Of a stretch of DNA of 64,000 nt, positions 15,242 to 26,262 are shown in pieces. Origin of the DNA: Acanthacorydalis orientalis. Taxonomy: Eukaryota; Arthropoda; Insecta; Megaloptera; Corydalidae. Location of the stretch: contig CM068315.1 of assembly GCA_034766995.1 (NCBI GenBank), forward strand, positions 8,746,510 through 8,810,509, written 5' to 3'. Position numbers and translations under genes: made by a program. The first letter of the stretch is position 1. The number at the start of each line of letters is the position of its first letter. The notes beneath the pieces are model-generated. The model was not told the origin of the DNA. It saw nothing but the letters and a program-made list of their open reading frames with translations, and made no database searches.

Positions 15242-15857
15242 GTATATGTATGTATATATATATATATATATTCTGAAGATGCTGAAATTTTGTTTGAATT
15301 TTTCAGTGACGATCACAAATGCGTCGCAATGGCCGCACCGATATTCCAGTGGGAAGCTAGTGACTGTCTAGACGTCAAGGATTTCATTTGCGAACAGACA
15401 CGATGTTATTATTATAATTACGGTTCTATTCCGGTATCGTCGGCGCAGGGGTAAGCGCAAGGTGAGCCCAACCCGGGCGCAATTTGTCTGTTGCATGGAT
15501 TCAAAATCGATCGACTACAACAATTCGATCGCATAGAGTAATATTGCACGTACAATTTGCGCATGTTATTAGAAAAAAATATATATGCAAAGTTGTAGAA
15601 GGAGTAGTGTATGGGCACAATGGTGATATATTGGCCAAAAATAAAAACCACAAAAAATTCACTTTTATCAATACTTCATTTTTCTTATATGATTTTCGTA
15701 GGATGTAAAAAATAAGATAATATTATCTACTACGACCGTGATATATGTTGCTTGCACTCTTGAAATTTTGGATATTTTTTATAAGACTGGAGTAAATAGC
15801 AATGTAGTTTTTCTTAGTTTATCTACCAAGAAAATAAATAATTGTTTTAATTTTAAT

Positions 15858-15916
<59 letters not shown>

Positions 15917-16658
15917 CGTCCCTCGATTTACGCGGATTAATCGTTCCATGCAGTTTTTACGCGAAAGAAAACCGAACAAATGGAGTCCGCCAGTATGAAA
16001 AAATAATAATAAAGAAAAAATATAATATTAGTTACTTGTATTTACTTGCCTAGTACATGTTATCTTTGAATCCTAGTGATGATTCGCTTCAAACATTCGA
16101 CGTAAGACTAATGTGATCACAAAGTAATACGCGGTAACATACTACAAATCAAAAAAGATCAGAATGATGTAATTAGCACAGTTAAGTAAGAACTGACGTC
16201 TCATTGATATGTAGTAAATTGATTAAAGATTGTAGAAAAATATATTTTCTAACCGGGTAAAATGAGATCACGTAAATTGATATCGCCTAAACAGAGGGAT
16301 TATTTACCGCGTATAAAAAGCACCACGTAAATCGAGGGACGAACGTATATAATTTTAAAAAAATATTTATCAGAATTTATATTCGAGAATTTTCTCATCT
16401 TCCTAATTGAAAGTAAATAATTATTTATAATAAGTAATTTGTAAAACAATATTTATTAATAATTATTATAAACAGGTAGATTATTTTGTACCTAAAAACA
16501 TTTTTATATAGTTATGAAAAATTTGTAAAATTTCTTATTAATTACATCCATTCCTTGGTGTTTGCTTGTACTGTAATATAAAAGTTTATAAAATTTCTTT
16601 ACTTGCTTTATATAGATATATCAATGATAGATTCTTATTATGAGTATAAATATAATTA

Positions 16659-16690
<32 letters not shown>

Positions 16691-16699
16691 CATATATAC

Positions 16700-16758
<59 letters not shown>

Positions 16759-17736
16759 AAGACATAAATGCATTATATACATGTGTATGTGCGTGTGAAT
16801 GTATGATTAAATTTTAGATAAATAAATCGTAGTGTTATTCTGTTAAGATTGGATCATTTTTAAAAGAATTATTAGTAAAGACTCAAGTATGTCTAAAATA
16901 GATAAATCATTCTTTAAACCTGTGCAATTTTTAAATATACTGAAAACAAAATAATGAAGTAAATTGATCATTTTTCATAATAAATAGATGAGTATAGTAA
17001 TTAAATGCATGTGTGAATTCATTATTAACATATTGCGTACCGGTTAATTTTCAAAAAACAACTTAAATTCAATCGACGTAAATCAAGGTACGACTGTAAC
17101 ATATTACAGCTATGTAAAAAAATTCTTTGAAACAGTCATTCAATGATTTACCTCTTTTAAATAAAGAATATTTGTCTGCAAACGAGATTTCTCGTTTCCA
17201 GTACGCAATGTGTTAATGAAAGTCACGACACTTTTATGAAAATACGCATGTTTCATTTTTTTTCTATTTAAAATGCACTTTTTAGTTTACATTATTTATT
17301 TTGAACATATTTCATTTTTTTCTCTCCATATACATTATATGTGTAGTTTATCTATTATCATCAAAAGTTTAAACGTCGAAAAAATTTAATTTAAAAAAAT
17401 ATATAATAAAAAGGTATTCAAAAATATATTATATATAAAGATATTATATATATATATAAATGAAAACATTTATATTTTTTTAGAAAACCCCTCACACAAA
17501 CAACACTCCGTCCATTTTATAGTACGAGCAGCATACCACAAAACGATACTGTTGACGCACAAACTGATATGGATAACTCAGAAAATCAAATCTCTGAAGA
17601 ACCACATCCAGCAACTGTCGGCCCTTACAATAATGATGGTAATCAGTACATGGCTGAAATGCAAGCAGATGAATCTCACTATGATAATCATGAAGATAGC
17701 GAATACGCGTCAACTATCGATCCTATGCAGCTCTAA
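7114..17736 (+). CDS. Secreted C-type lectin-domain protein, five recognised exons
   Basis: Exons: 7114-7183, 12244-12426, 13648-13814, 15307-15450, 17484-17736, all with GT donors and AG acceptors. Exon 1 encodes a hydrophobic signal peptide ([20 protein letters not shown]). Exons 2-4 encode a C-type lectin fold: [19 protein letters not shown] with the first fold cysteine, then [10 protein letters not shown] and [13 protein letters not shown], then [14 protein letters not shown] and FICEQTRC with the remaining cysteines. The EPN/QPD sugar-binding tripeptide and WND are not seen, so calcium-dependent sugar binding is doubtful. Exon 5 is an acidic Asp/Glu/Asn-rich tail ending DPMQL. A secreted recognition or immune role is family knowledge, not shown here. 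Oddity: exon 3 ends in phase 0 while exon 4 needs phase 2, and the exon lengths sum to 817 nt, so a small exon is missed, a base is wrong, or the gene is broken. A splice to 15351 would restore phase but delete a fold cysteine. Confidence 0.8.
7218..7284. repeat. (TA)n microsatellite just inside lectin intron 1
   Basis: The TA run begins about 35 bp after the exon 1 donor. Confidence 0.95.
7857..7923. repeat. (TA)n microsatellite
   Basis: TA run of about 55 bp bordered by TATG repeats, in lectin intron 1. Confidence 0.95.
8566..8630. repeat. (TA)n microsatellite
   Basis: TA run of about 65 bp in lectin intron 1. Confidence 0.95.
9097..9172. repeat. (TA)n microsatellite
   Basis: TA run of about 65 bp ending in ACATACA, in lectin intron 1. 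Confidence 0.95.
9606..9648. repeat. (TA)n array left of MITE A
   Basis: Pure TA run that abuts the left end of the MITE at 9649. Confidence 0.95.
9649..9839. mobile_element. TA-target MITE, copy A, between two (TA)n arrays
   Basis: The ends are imperfect inverted repeats: left GATTCAACTTAGGCTTCCACA, right TGTGGAAGCCTAAATTGATTC followed by ACCCCCTA. An internal palindrome pairs TTTAGTATTTTAGTT with AACTAAAATACTAAA. A second copy with an almost identical core lies at 40516-40727. There is no coding capacity. TA flanks and overall form fit a Tc1/mariner-type non-autonomous element; that assignment is inferred. Confidence 0.75.
9840..9889. repeat. (TA)n array right of MITE A
   Basis: Pure TA run beginning exactly at the right end of the MITE. 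Confidence 0.95.
10374..10439. repeat. (TA)n microsatellite
   Basis: TA run of about 65 bp in lectin intron 1. Confidence 0.95.
11610..11680. repeat. (TC)n-(TA)n compound microsatellite
   Basis: A TC run of about 28 bp joins a TA run of about 43 bp. Confidence 0.95.
11987..12093. mobile_element. Palindromic MITE, diverged copy 2
   Basis: It contains GAAATGATGGCATCGCCAT and the right arm TTATTGATCAGTATTGACCGG, matching the inner and outer right arms of the element at 2105-2337. The left arm is shortened. It lies in lectin intron 1, about 150 bp before exon 2. Confidence 0.55.
13583..13630. repeat. (TA)n microsatellite next to the lectin exon 3 acceptor
   Basis: The TA run ends about 17 bp before the acceptor CAG at 13645-13647. 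Confidence 0.95.
15144..15270. repeat. Compound (TA)n / TACATATGTATATG repeat
   Basis: Two TA runs are separated by the motif TACATATGTATATGTATG, which itself occurs twice. The array ends about 35 bp before the lectin exon 4 acceptor. Confidence 0.95.
15862..15914. repeat. (TA)n array abutting a MITE
   Basis: The TA run ends directly at the left terminus of the element starting at 15915. Confidence 0.95.
15915..16346. mobile_element. MITE with CGTCCCTCGATTTACG terminal repeats
   Basis: Left end CGTCCCTCGATTTACGCGG; right end CCACGTAAATCGAGGGACG, its near-perfect reverse complement. Both ends border TA-rich sequence, consistent with TA target duplication. No transposase frame is visible in about 430 bp. 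Ends of this type recall the pogo/Tigger branch of Tc1/mariner; that is inference. It lies in lectin intron 4. A lone related end (GACGTAAATCAAGGTACGAC) is at about 17076-17095. Confidence 0.7.
16657..16757. repeat. Interrupted (TA)n microsatellite
   Basis: TA runs with TACATA interruptions, about 100 bp, in lectin intron 4. Confidence 0.95.
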
Positions 17737-17766
17737 CTATAATTTTATATTTCAATGTACTTTTCG

Positions 17767-17768
<2 letters not shown>

Positions 17769-17838
<70 letters not shown>

Positions 17839-17846
17839 ATGTATGT
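17769..17846. repeat. (TA)n plus TATG repeat in the lectin 3' flank
   Basis: The TA run starts about 33 bp after the lectin stop codon and passes into TATGTGTG repeats, so it is probably in the 3'UTR. Confidence 0.95.
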
Positions 17847-19430
17847 AAAAGTACATACATATTTTACAACTGTATCGATAATTTTGACACTTAGAATATA
17901 AGTTTTTTATAAATAAATTTACATCAAATTGTACTTATAATTATTTCATCCTATTTACAGTGTTAAAAAATATGCAATGTCTACAGAAAATCATTACTAA
18001 CCACAATTTTTTCCGCATTTACACGCACAAAATATTAGAAATATCGGTCCTGTAGAATCAAAAAGAAAGTTTATTTAAATAAAAACACATACATTTTTAC
18101 ATTGATGTACTTTTATTAATTTATATAAAAATAAATTGTTAAACTACTTAGTTTCGAAGTGAATATAATGAACAATTATCATACACTTATACATATTAAA
18201 TATACATTCGTACTTTTACTCAACCATTGTATTGAAACCAAAAGGCATAACGTTATACAGACTATTATGAAGTCTTATATATTTTTCCGTAAAATTTAAT
18301 ATAACAATAAAATATTACTTAATCTTAAGATAAAAAAGTAATTTGTTTTCTTATCGATAAAAGTATCTTGTTTTCTTTCGGTATATTTTTATTCCACTTA
18401 TAGAAATCAGTTGACGCTAATTGTCGAATGGATTTATGTAATTTTATATATTTTTTCGATTCAAGAAATGTTATAATCGTAAAAGATGATAACTTTTTAA
18501 AAAGGCGTTATTGGTGCCGATTAACGCGTAAATGACAAATCAATTTTTTTTAAGTATTTTCTCTTATATTTTATAAATTAAATGAGGATATGCTATACTT
18601 GAGATGACACGTTTTTACAAAACATACATGTCATTTTACAATAAGTTCCTGGGTATCAGATCATTATTCGTAATAACAATTAAATTAGTTGAATCGATTT
18701 AATAACTTCACAATAAATAAATATATTTTTGAAGTAATACTAGATTTTTAAAGATAATATAATTATTAATCTTTAGAAAATCATGCTGCCTGACATTGAC
18801 ATAAAATATTCATTGCACGTTTTTTGTTAACTGAGGTAATAACAAAAAAGGGATAAATCATTAATTAATGATAAGTTAAATGCCAACTCTTTTATTCCTA
18901 TCGATAAATTAAATAAGATTCAAATGATTTTAAAATCTCCCAACTATTTAAAATGTATTAAGAAAGAAGATAACTCTGACGAAATTAAATAATTCATTTT
19001 TAAATTTAAAGTACAATTTAAAGAGAAGAACTTCTTCACCTGTTTATTGTAGTTTTTTAATTATTGACTTGCCTAAGATTAAATTAATGAATATTTTTTT
19101 TAAACTGTTCTTGATTTTTATGAAAAGTATATTACCTTAAATATGGTAAATATTTTTGCGATATTTGTATTACAGCTGGTTTGTTACTATGAATCTATTA
19201 CATAACACATTTGGAAAAAGAGTAACACTTTAAAATTGATTTTTAACTCACTAACCTCTAAATATGTGTGATAAATCGTTGCTACATTCAACGGAAACAA
19301 TGGAACTGAGTGTTAAAACTGTTAGCGCGAGTATTTATGGGTACCCATAATGAAGTAACTAGATTTTGATTCGAGTTCATACATAGGTATATGCACTCTT
19401 TATATGTGGGTATATGCATCAACTTTGTGT

Positions 19431-19435
19431 GTATG

Positions 19436-19475
<40 letters not shown>

Positions 19476-19490
19476 GTGTGTATATGTATG

Positions 19491-19530
<40 letters not shown>
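19431..19530. repeat. Double (TA)n array with TGTA spacers
   Basis: Two TA runs, each preceded by TGTGTGTATGTATG-like sequence, suggesting a local duplication. Confidence 0.9.
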
Positions 19531-19533
<3 letters not shown>

Positions 19534-20055
19534 TAAAATAAAAATATTCTATCAGTAAAACTGATGGTCATGAAAAAATTTTGTTGGATTATAAAAATAA
19601 AATTCTTATAAATGTAAATAACATATATAAACAATAACAAAATCTAATAATGTAACGTATACACAATACAAGATCTATCTGTCTAAATATAAAATAAGTT
19701 ATGTAAAATTTCACTAAAAGGAAAAAATGTGTAGATTTTGTATTAAATTATTATTAACGATGACACCCAAAGTTAGATGAAATATTCACAAAGAATTATT
19801 ACATTGCTATGATAATAACTACAATAAAATGTGTGACTTTATAAAAGAACTACTTTCATAAATGTAGATGTTTCATTCTTGAAATTTGTCGAATGCTTTT
19901 TTTGCCTGTATTTCGGTGTAATAATTAACAAAATCATTTGATCAATGTACATTAGGCCTCTTGCACTTATTTTTTTGTTAAAAAGAAAATTCTTAAAATG
20001 AAATGATGTTTTAAATATTGTATTAAAGATATTAGTCTAAAGAAGGGTAAATTCA

Positions 20056-20122
20056 AGAGGTTACAGTTAGTTATTGGGGTTTTAGGGCGCTTGGGGGTTT
20101 TAGGAGATAAGAGGTTACAGTT
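20056..20122. repeat. Direct repeat pair around a G-rich block
   Basis: AGAGGTTACAGTT occurs at 20056-20068 and again at 20110-20122. Between them lies a block with G runs of 4, 3, 5 and 2 and two GGGGTTTTAGG-like motifs, striking in such AT-rich DNA. Confidence 0.7.
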
Positions 20123-20492
20123 TACATACATACATACATATATATATATATGTACATATAACATACCTTTTTTAGATTATATTTTAATTAAATAAATATT
20201 AAAAAACATCTAACTGAAATAATATTTTATTTATAACATATTCATACATATCATTTAAATAAAATTCAAATTTCAAACATTACCATAAGAGAGAATGTAT
20301 TTTAACAGCAACTGATGCTTCATTCGATGTATTTATTAAATTCACTTAAATATATGTGGATAATGTGGAAATACTGCATATAAAATTAACAATGAGTTTT
20401 TCTTAAGAAATTTAGCAGTAAATATAAAAGTTTTTGAAAATTTAGTATTTATACATTTCAAAAAACACATTTGATCTAGCCACCTTTTTTTA

Positions 20493-20537
<45 letters not shown>

Positions 20538-21720
20538 AATATTTTCAAAATATTAGAAATTATAAAACAATCTTAACTGCATAAGGATCTATAGTCAAGA
20601 CACTAAAAACTCACTTCTACTTAAATTGAAAAGAGGGAAATGTATTTCCAAATAAAATGTGTTCTTTTTCATATACATACAATTTTTAGTTAAATGAACA
20701 AATTAAATAGAATATTGTACAAGAAAATTTGATCTGAATTTAAGACAGACTATTCAATTTCAATTAAATTTTAAAATGTAATTATTTGATATATTTTAAT
20801 AGATATTTTTACACATACACTCACATAAATACACGCTTGAATAGTAATTTTTTCATAAAACTCTTATAAATAGAGTATTATGGAACTTAAAGTGATTAAA
20901 ATTAAATATTATAATTATTTTATTAATTTATAATTATTTTTTTTACATGATACACGAATTTTAAATTACTTATATATGTATATATAATTTCACTATATGT
21001 TGATGTAATCTATATTTTATTAAAAAAAAGCAACTACAAAATATAAGTCTTTAAGATTTCCTTGGAATTTCTTATAAAATGACTAAAAAAACAGTTTTTT
21101 AATAACATATATAATTAAGAACAAAAATTCAATTTAATCAGTGTGAAAGACATTTAATATTAAATACTAAAATATATACATGTAAACAGAAAACATTTAA
21201 AGCTTTAATTGACACATATTAAATAGTACATACATGTAAGAATGTATGCATCAATGAATAAACTTTTGAAATTGCTTTGATTGTACACAAAGCTATATAT
21301 GTATATATACAACTACACATTTTACAACCTAATTGTATGATGTGCATAAAATTTAAATATTAATAAAAACATGTAACTATGTTCTCTATTTGTCAAAGAT
21401 AGAAAATAAATTAAAAACTTATAAAATCAATTTTATCAACATTAAGTTTCGGATAGGGGACCGAAATCACTGTAAACATTCCAAATAATTATGAAATATA
21501 TATGGAGATCGACCCTAAGGCACATCTTGCGTGTATAATATAGCAAAAAATAAATACACATTTAAAATTGAATACGCATTCCATTCACCTGAAGATTGAT
21601 ATCCTTTTAATATTTTATTGACAGACAGCCAACAAATTTGATATATACAGTCAATTGGTGCATACGTTGCTATATTCATATATCATGCAAAATTTGCATT
21701 TATACATGAAACTCAATAAT

Positions 21721-21760
21721 TTTGAAATTAAACTTATAATTTTGAAATTAAACTTATAAT
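21721..21760. repeat. Exact 20-bp tandem duplication
   Basis: The unit TTTGAAATTAAACTTATAAT occurs twice without a mismatch. Confidence 0.9.
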
Positions 21761-22193
21761 TTTACTGTAAAATTGATGGAATATTTCTATATCATTGTGT
21801 TTTTATAGCATTTCACTCCTATATAACTGTTAGCAGCAAAAATCAGATTAATAGGCATTCAGTCAATTAAGTATTAATTAAAAAGTATTTAATAAATTCA
21901 TATGAGTGTTCTTTATTAAATTTTGCCTAGATTCACAGGTTTATCACAAAAATATGTTTATGTAAAAATTATGCAATTAAAAACTAGTTGAAAAAAAAAC
22001 AATGAAAGCATTTGACAAAATAGAGAAACAATTATAATTTGAAAATTGGAAATTGGCCCTTTGTTAGATGATTTTTTTTCTAAAATTAGGTAAAATATTG
22101 TTTTTACTAATTTTTTAGATCCATTATGATAATTTTATTTTAACATTTACATAAGACTCATCTCATTTTTATGAGAACTAAAGGCTGAAATGT

Positions 22194-24598
22194 TTATAAC
22201 AATGCTTTAGTAGTCTCTAAATTTAAAGGGCTTGGTTGTGGGGTTTTCTTTAACAGTGACTTATTAAAATTACATATTGATCCCAATAAGGCAGATCTAT
22301 CAGTATCAGTTTTAATTTGAGTAATATCATTTTGTATTTTTAAATCAGATATAGGTGGTGCTGGTGGTGCTGGAGGTGGTGGGGGTGGTAAAATATCTGT
22401 ACCTAAAAATATATAATTGTGCTTAATTTAAAATACTAAAATAGTTAAACAAAATAAAAAAGAATAAAATGTAAAAAAATAAGAACAATTTAAATTTTTA
22501 TAATAAATCAAATTAAAATAAATATAAGGATAAAAACTCTAACAAATCAATAACAAAAAAAATTCTTACCTGAAGATGGTGGTGTAATTGTACCAATTGA
22601 ATTAAATGTACTCGCACTGTTTACACTTTCCGACCTTTCAGGTGATATTCCATTTACAGTTAATTGTTCTTTACTTAGATTCTCCTTTCCTTGCTGATCT
22701 CTTTGTTTCTGTTCTTGCTTCTTTAATATACAAAACATGTGAAAAATAACAAAATAAAATACATATACAACAGTAAGAAAAATTTCAAAATTATTACCGC
22801 TCTTTGTCTTCGTTTCTTTTTTTCTTCTTCAGAACTCATCATTTCTTGAACTCTTGCAATCTTTTTTTGGCTCCTAACAAGTTTCTGTTCATCTTTAAGT
22901 CGTTCTTCTATTTTCAAACATGCAACCTTTAACTGTTCTTTTGTATTAGTTGATAGTTTAAAGTGTGACTTTTCAGTAACAGCATTAGCTCGTTCATCAA
23001 TGGTAAAAAACTGATGAGAAATTAATGCTTGTAATGTTGGAAGACCGGTTTTACAAGCTTCACTTGATAGAATTGATTCAAGCACAGATTCTAAAAAAAA
23101 GAATATGTTTATAAAGGCAGTTATTATACTGATACTTTTACTCACTTAATAAAGATGGTGTATCTGAAGGATATGAATCACATACAGACTCATGTAATGG
23201 TCTTCCATATGCCATTTCAAATAGCAAGTGTCCAAAACTATAAACATCTATTGCTTCAAGTGATGATATTTTTTTATGTTGTACAAAATATGGCCGGTAG
23301 AAAGAAGGTACACCAATTATTCCATTCTCAATATCTGTTAATTTCACACGATCATCTTGAATAATAATGTTTCCAGAGTGTAGATGACCTTTACAACATA
23401 ATTCAATATGTAGGTGGACATTCATTAGATGAAAATTAAATGTATACAATACTAACCGTATGGTACATGTTTTTCTTGTAAAAAAAGAAGTGCCTCCAGT
23501 ATCTGTTTTCCATACAATGCAATTCGTGGTGCTGTTAATGGTTTATGTCCACGAGGATTACCATATTTTTTTAAAAAAGACTGACGTGGTTTAGCTCCAC
23601 ACAAAATATCACGCAATGAACCAACTTTATCGGCTTGTCGCACAGTCAAGCCTCCAGTTTCCGTACAGAGACACAATTCCAGTGGATATATATGTGGGTG
23701 CTTAGAAAAAAAAAGGATGAATTTCAAATTTGACATATAATATTTAAACATACCTTTAGCTGATTCAGACTTTTAAAGAATGAAGTAAAATCTTTTTCAT
23801 CTAAATATTTATCTGGTCCATATTCCATCCAACTAGCAAATAATTCATCTTTGGCATTTGCACGATTACGGACATGAAAATAATGTTTTCTTAAACGCCA
23901 TCCTATATCACTCAATGGTCCTACTACTTCCCAACCAACTTCTCCTCTTAAAGCTAATGATACATTTTGTAATGCGATTTCTAAAATATGTGGATATAAG
24001 TAAATTTTTATAATTTATCGCAATCTAGAATATATTTTTACCATGAAATGGTGTTGAATAATTATCTGGATCAACGAATTTTTTCGTCGAAAGAGATGAT
24101 GCAAGTATCGGATTCATTAGGATAAAATTTAAGAAATTTTGTAATGCAACTGTTCTTTCCGATATGAATTCTCGACTCATGTTACCAATAAGTTTCTTTG
24201 GAGGCATTGGCATTTGAAGTCCTGATGACTGAAGGCTTTTATGTAAACAAACGAAGTCATTGTACCTTCTAGAAACACGCCAAGAATTGTCCCGAATTGG
24301 TCCTCGTTGTACACGTATCACGTATTCCTGTGCAAAAAACCGAAATCATACGAATTAAAAAATATATACCGGTGAGATAAAACGAAATATTGGAAACATG
24401 GGAGAGAAAAAAAGACAGAATGTCAAATAGGAGGTGGAGCAACACAACTGAAAATACACGCCCAAGCGTCAAAACGTCAACCAAAACTTAACCTACCGTG
24501 TGACCGTTTATATTCTGCGAGCTTTCGATGACACACTTCAATGATTCTGTATCATCTAGTGTGACTTTTTCAGCTATTTTTTGTTCGAATATAGCCAT
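22194..24598 (-). CDS. PXK: PX domain-containing protein kinase-like protein (PXK)
   Basis: Eight exons in transcript order: 24497-24598, 24042-24327, 23754-23980, 23457-23700, 23146-23388, 22798-23090, 22570-22720, 22194-22402. All junctions are GT/AG and in phase, giving 584 residues, close to my recollection of the vertebrate protein. The PX domain (about 20-130) shows RRYNDF at 54-59 and PPKK at 76-79, the phosphoinositide-binding signature. A kinase-like domain follows (about 140-390); the catalytic loop reads HLHSGN (288-293) instead of HRDxxxxN and DFG is replaced by DIEN (305-308), so it is probably a pseudokinase or weak kinase. A charged coiled-coil-like stretch (about 400-480), a proline run (521-532) and a C-terminal WH2-like motif (ALLGSI, LLKKT at 565-569) follow, implying actin binding. 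Family members act in endosomal trafficking. The start ATG at 24598 gives MAIFEQKIAEK, matching family N-termini; an upstream ATG (24681) is out of frame. Confidence 0.95.
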
Positions 24599-24681
24599 TG
24601 AATCGTGAACGTGTACATTACCAAATCGCTGAATTCATTGATGAGTGCATCCAATCGAAACGAACGCTCCAACTCTGCCAT
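24574..24681 (-). CDS. Possible overlapping upstream ORF of PXK
   Basis: A 35-residue frame starts at an ATG at 24681 and runs past the PXK ATG in a different frame, stopping at 24574. If it lies in the transcript it would compete with PXK initiation. Its start context (AATATGG) is no stronger than that of PXK (TCAATGG). Whether the transcript includes it cannot be told. Confidence 0.3.
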   Translation of the reverse strand: MAELERSFRLDALINEFSDLVMYTFTIQWLYSNKK

Positions 24682-24848
24682 ATTGTGACGAAACTAGACA
24701 TGTGATCCACATAAACGGTACCTAATTGAGAGGCAAAATTTTGTATTTAAGAACGTATTCATGTATATAAATATTGTATTCAAACTGTTTATAATCAAAA
24801 GTATTTTGAATCGATTTCGAAAATAAAACCAAACAGTTTTTTGTTGAT
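24599..24848. promoter_or_regulatory. Bidirectional promoter between PXK and RMI2
   Basis: Only 250 bp separate the PXK start codon (minus strand) from the RMI2 start codon (plus strand), so both 5'UTRs and core promoters must share this space. No TATA box is obvious. The PXK-proximal half is richer in G+C than the window average. It includes an upstream ATG on the PXK strand at 24681. Confidence 0.75.
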
Positions 24849-26262
24849 ATGGAGACAAATGATTCAACTCCCTTAAAATTATTTGTCAAAGATTTGAAAC
24901 GCGCTGTTAAATGTGATGACAGTAATGCATGGGAACTTCAATTAATGCATGTCATTAATAACAAACATTACTGTAAGACGGTTAAATTTAATTCAGTTTG
25001 GATTCAGGGCACAATTGAACAAAATACTCTTAATGATATATTAATTGTTAATGATAACACTGGGCGGGTAAAATTGTCAAATTGCAAACAATCAATTGGA
25101 CCAGACGATTCTAGTTGGATGTCACCAGGTCGGTAAGAGAGAATTCAACACTTTTAGTGGATGTAGTGTTTCTATTTCAACTTCAATGTTTTCATCTAAT
25201 GTATATGCATAAATTAAACTAGTTTGAAATTTAATATATTTCCAAACAATATTTCCATTTTAAATCACTAGTATTTTTACATTAGAAAAATTAAAGGCGA
25301 TATAAAATGTATTTTAATATCGCGACTGTGTAGTAATCAACTTTTTAATATTTTTTTCGCATTTAAAATCAATATGTTTCATTATTGCAATTTATATTTA
25401 TACATTTTATAGATAAAAATCTATTTTTATGCAAAAAACGAAATGAAAAGTGAATATACAAGTCAGTTCATTTCTAAATTCGTATTATTATTATAAATTA
25501 AGACGGATTTTGTATCTTTTTTTCGTTTTTACTTTAAAAAAGCCAATTATAAGCAAATAAGAAATATATTACATTTATACTTTTATATTGAATTCAAAAT
25601 GGTATTAGCAATTGTTTATTAATAAATTATTCGTTCATATATTATACATTTTCCAGGTGTTACGTTTCGGTTCTTTTTTATTATTTTCGATTGTTACTTT
25701 TTAATGCGCATGTCGATGACGATACCATCTTCAGAGCGCTAAGATACAGAAAATTTAAAATTTTCTGTACCTTGGCGAAAATTGTTTGTGATTTGAGGGG
25801 TAAAAAATAATTAATTTGAATGTGAATATATTTGTATAATTGCATGTAATAGATTAATTCTGGATGAGTATTATAAGATTAAATTCTTAAGTAAAACAAC
25901 AAAATTTAAAAATAAAAACTGTTAAATATTTATTTCATACAAAATAAAATCAATCCAATAAAAAAAGTTGTAAATTGTATTATTTCATTCATTAGGTATT
26001 TTTCTTTTGAAAATTTCACCTTATCTGGCTTTAAGTTAATTGAATAATAATTTTTTAATGCATTTCAGCTTTAAAACCTTATTGTTCTGTTGTGGGTCAG
26101 CTTATTGATATAAAAGGTGTACCTGAAATTTCGGCGACTATTTTAACACCAGTAGGTGATGATCTATCATCAAAGGATGTGTGTGAATCAATGTGGCCAC
26201 TTGAAGTTGAAGAGCTAAAACGCATCCTAGTTAATGCAGTGCGACCTAAGCTATCAGAATAA
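24849..26262 (+). CDS. RMI2: RecQ-mediated genome instability protein 2 (RMI2)
   Basis: Two exons, 24849-25128 and 26069-26262, joined in phase 1 (donor CCAG|GTCGGT, acceptor TTTCAG|CT), give 157 residues, near the usual length of RMI2. The protein is one OB-fold: VWIQGTIEQ and ILIVNDNTGRVKL form the early strands, YCSVVGQLIDIKG the middle, and ESMWPLEVEELKRIL the C-terminal helix that corresponds to the ESMWELEVEDL-type motif of RMI2. In other animals RMI2 pairs with RMI1 in the BLM-topoisomerase III dissolvasome that resolves double Holliday junctions. The donor is the phase-compatible one; a better-looking GTAAGA four bases downstream would break the frame. It is divergent from PXK. Confidence 0.9.
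25654..25790. mobile_element. Palindromic MITE, diverged copy 3, in the RMI2 intron
   Basis: It shares GATGACGATACCATCTTCAGA and the central AGATACAGAAAATTT/AAATTTTCTGTACCT inverted repeat with the family seen at 2105-2337 and 46161-46310. The outer arms are decayed. Confidence 0.5.

Larger units (their letters stand above)
17737..22193. other. Intergenic DNA between the lectin and PXK 3' ends
   Basis: No exon is recognised. It holds the lectin 3' flank, (TA)n arrays (17769-17846, 19431-19530, 20498-20533), a G-rich block flanked by direct repeats (20056-20122) and an exact 20-bp tandem duplication (21721-21760). The two neighbours converge, so both 3'UTRs are expected here. Confidence 0.6.

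Noticed and set aside
15351..15450. Alternative lectin acceptor TTCCAG|TGG that would restore phase
   Set aside because: It would remove KCVAMA, a cysteine needed by the lectin fold; kept only as a remote possibility.
25129..25137. Stronger-looking RMI2 donor CG|GTAAGA
   Set aside because: It gives phase 2 and does not join in frame with the exon at 26069.
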